Source: Alkalitalea saponilacus (GTDB lineage: Bacteria > Bacteroidota > Bacteroidia > Bacteroidales > Marinilabiliaceae). From it: a stretch of 64,000 bases of DNA. The notes beneath the pieces are model-generated. The model ran no database searches, was not told the DNA's origin, and saw nothing but the letters and a program-made list of their open reading frames with translations. The stretch is taken from positions 62,001 to 126,000 of the forward strand of contig NZ_FUYV01000005.1 in the NCBI RefSeq assembly GCF_900168165.1. Direction: 5' to 3'. Position numbers and translations under genes: made by a program. Below, one piece after another: positions 63,924 through 64,000 of this stretch (its first letter is position 1; each line of letters begins with the position of its first letter).

Positions 63924-64000
63924 TTAAGGAACTAACCAATTAACAGGATCCAATTTTTGGTTTTCCTCCCATATTTCAAAATGCAAAATACCTCCTGAAT
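63924..64000 (-). CDS. C-terminal end of an M23/EnvC-type peptidase (rest outside the window)
   Basis: Only the last 25 codons are visible (reading SGGILHFEIWEENQKLDPVN then WLVP and stop). The phrase GxLHFEIW-x(7,10)-NWL is the typical end of LytM/M23 peptidases of the EnvC murein-hydrolase-activator kind found near this site in Bacteroidota. Partial at its 5' end. Confidence 0.8.
   Translation of the reverse strand, partial: SGGILHFEIWEENQKLDPVNWLVP

Overview
The window is from a bacterium of the phylum Bacteroidota, most likely class Bacteroidia and plausibly a Marinilabiliales-type marine or gut anaerobe (the order is an inference). The signs are: two secreted proteins with type IX secretion (T9SS) C-terminal sorting domains; lineage-typical small proteins (DUF3098, DUF4834); Bacteroidota-style promoters of the TAnnTTTG type; moderate-to-low GC; gene sets common in this phylum (mnmG-ade-uvrC, dtd-mazG-deoC, dCMP deaminase next to an S41 protease); and glycan-active enzymes (GH115, GH43-like). 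No rRNA, tRNA, CRISPR array, prophage or intact insertion sequence was seen.

Layout. 1-1.74 kb: the 3' part of a YfhO-type membrane protein. 1.8-2.7 kb: an unrecognised helical protein. 3.0-15.9 kb: a loose surface-glycan region with GT2, GT4 and CgeB-like glycosyltransferases, a flippase, an AAC(3)-fold acetyltransferase and a NodB-type deacetylase, interrupted by a YkgJ-type protein and a 1223-residue orphan sensor kinase. A 1.1 kb gene-free stretch at 12.5-13.6 kb is full of short palindromes. 15.9-18.8 kb: a GH115 alpha-glucuronidase. 19.2-26.5 kb: core genes (ftsX, DUF3098, uppP, truB, queA, a universal stress protein, 6-phosphofructokinase, APS reductase, DUF4834). 26.6-32.3 kb: two S41 proteases around dCMP deaminase and a YidE/AspT-type transporter.

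32.7-38.1 kb holds the most interesting locus: an XpaC-like protein, a TelA-like protein, an NfeD/YqiJ-like membrane protein with an acidic linker, and two different flotillin-like SPFH proteins, all on the + strand. Two of the four junctions are 4-bp ATGA overlaps. It looks like a self-contained membrane-microdomain or envelope-stress cassette.

38.2-44.8 kb: an M24 peptidase, a trio of small exported proteins of unknown function, DUF456 and DNA polymerase I. 45-54 kb: two T9SS cargo proteins (one an M28 aminopeptidase), an SDR-DUF2867 protein, a lipoprotein, QueD with an ArsR-type regulator, a polyprenyl diphosphate synthase and a GH43-like lipoprotein. 54.3-64 kb: deoC, a MazG-like gene, dtd, lplA, uvrC, adenine deaminase, mnmG, ybeY, an RsbW-like kinase and the C-terminal end of an M23 peptidase. 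A perfect 16-bp parS (ParB-binding) sequence lies directly after the mnmG stop codon, which suggests that the right end of the window is near the chromosomal replication origin.

Repeats: two related ~95 bp inverted-repeat elements (38.1 and 44.9 kb), a 65 bp C/G-rich palindromic element (52.96 kb) with a related piece at 13.16 kb, and a 34 bp perfect palindrome (19.07 kb).
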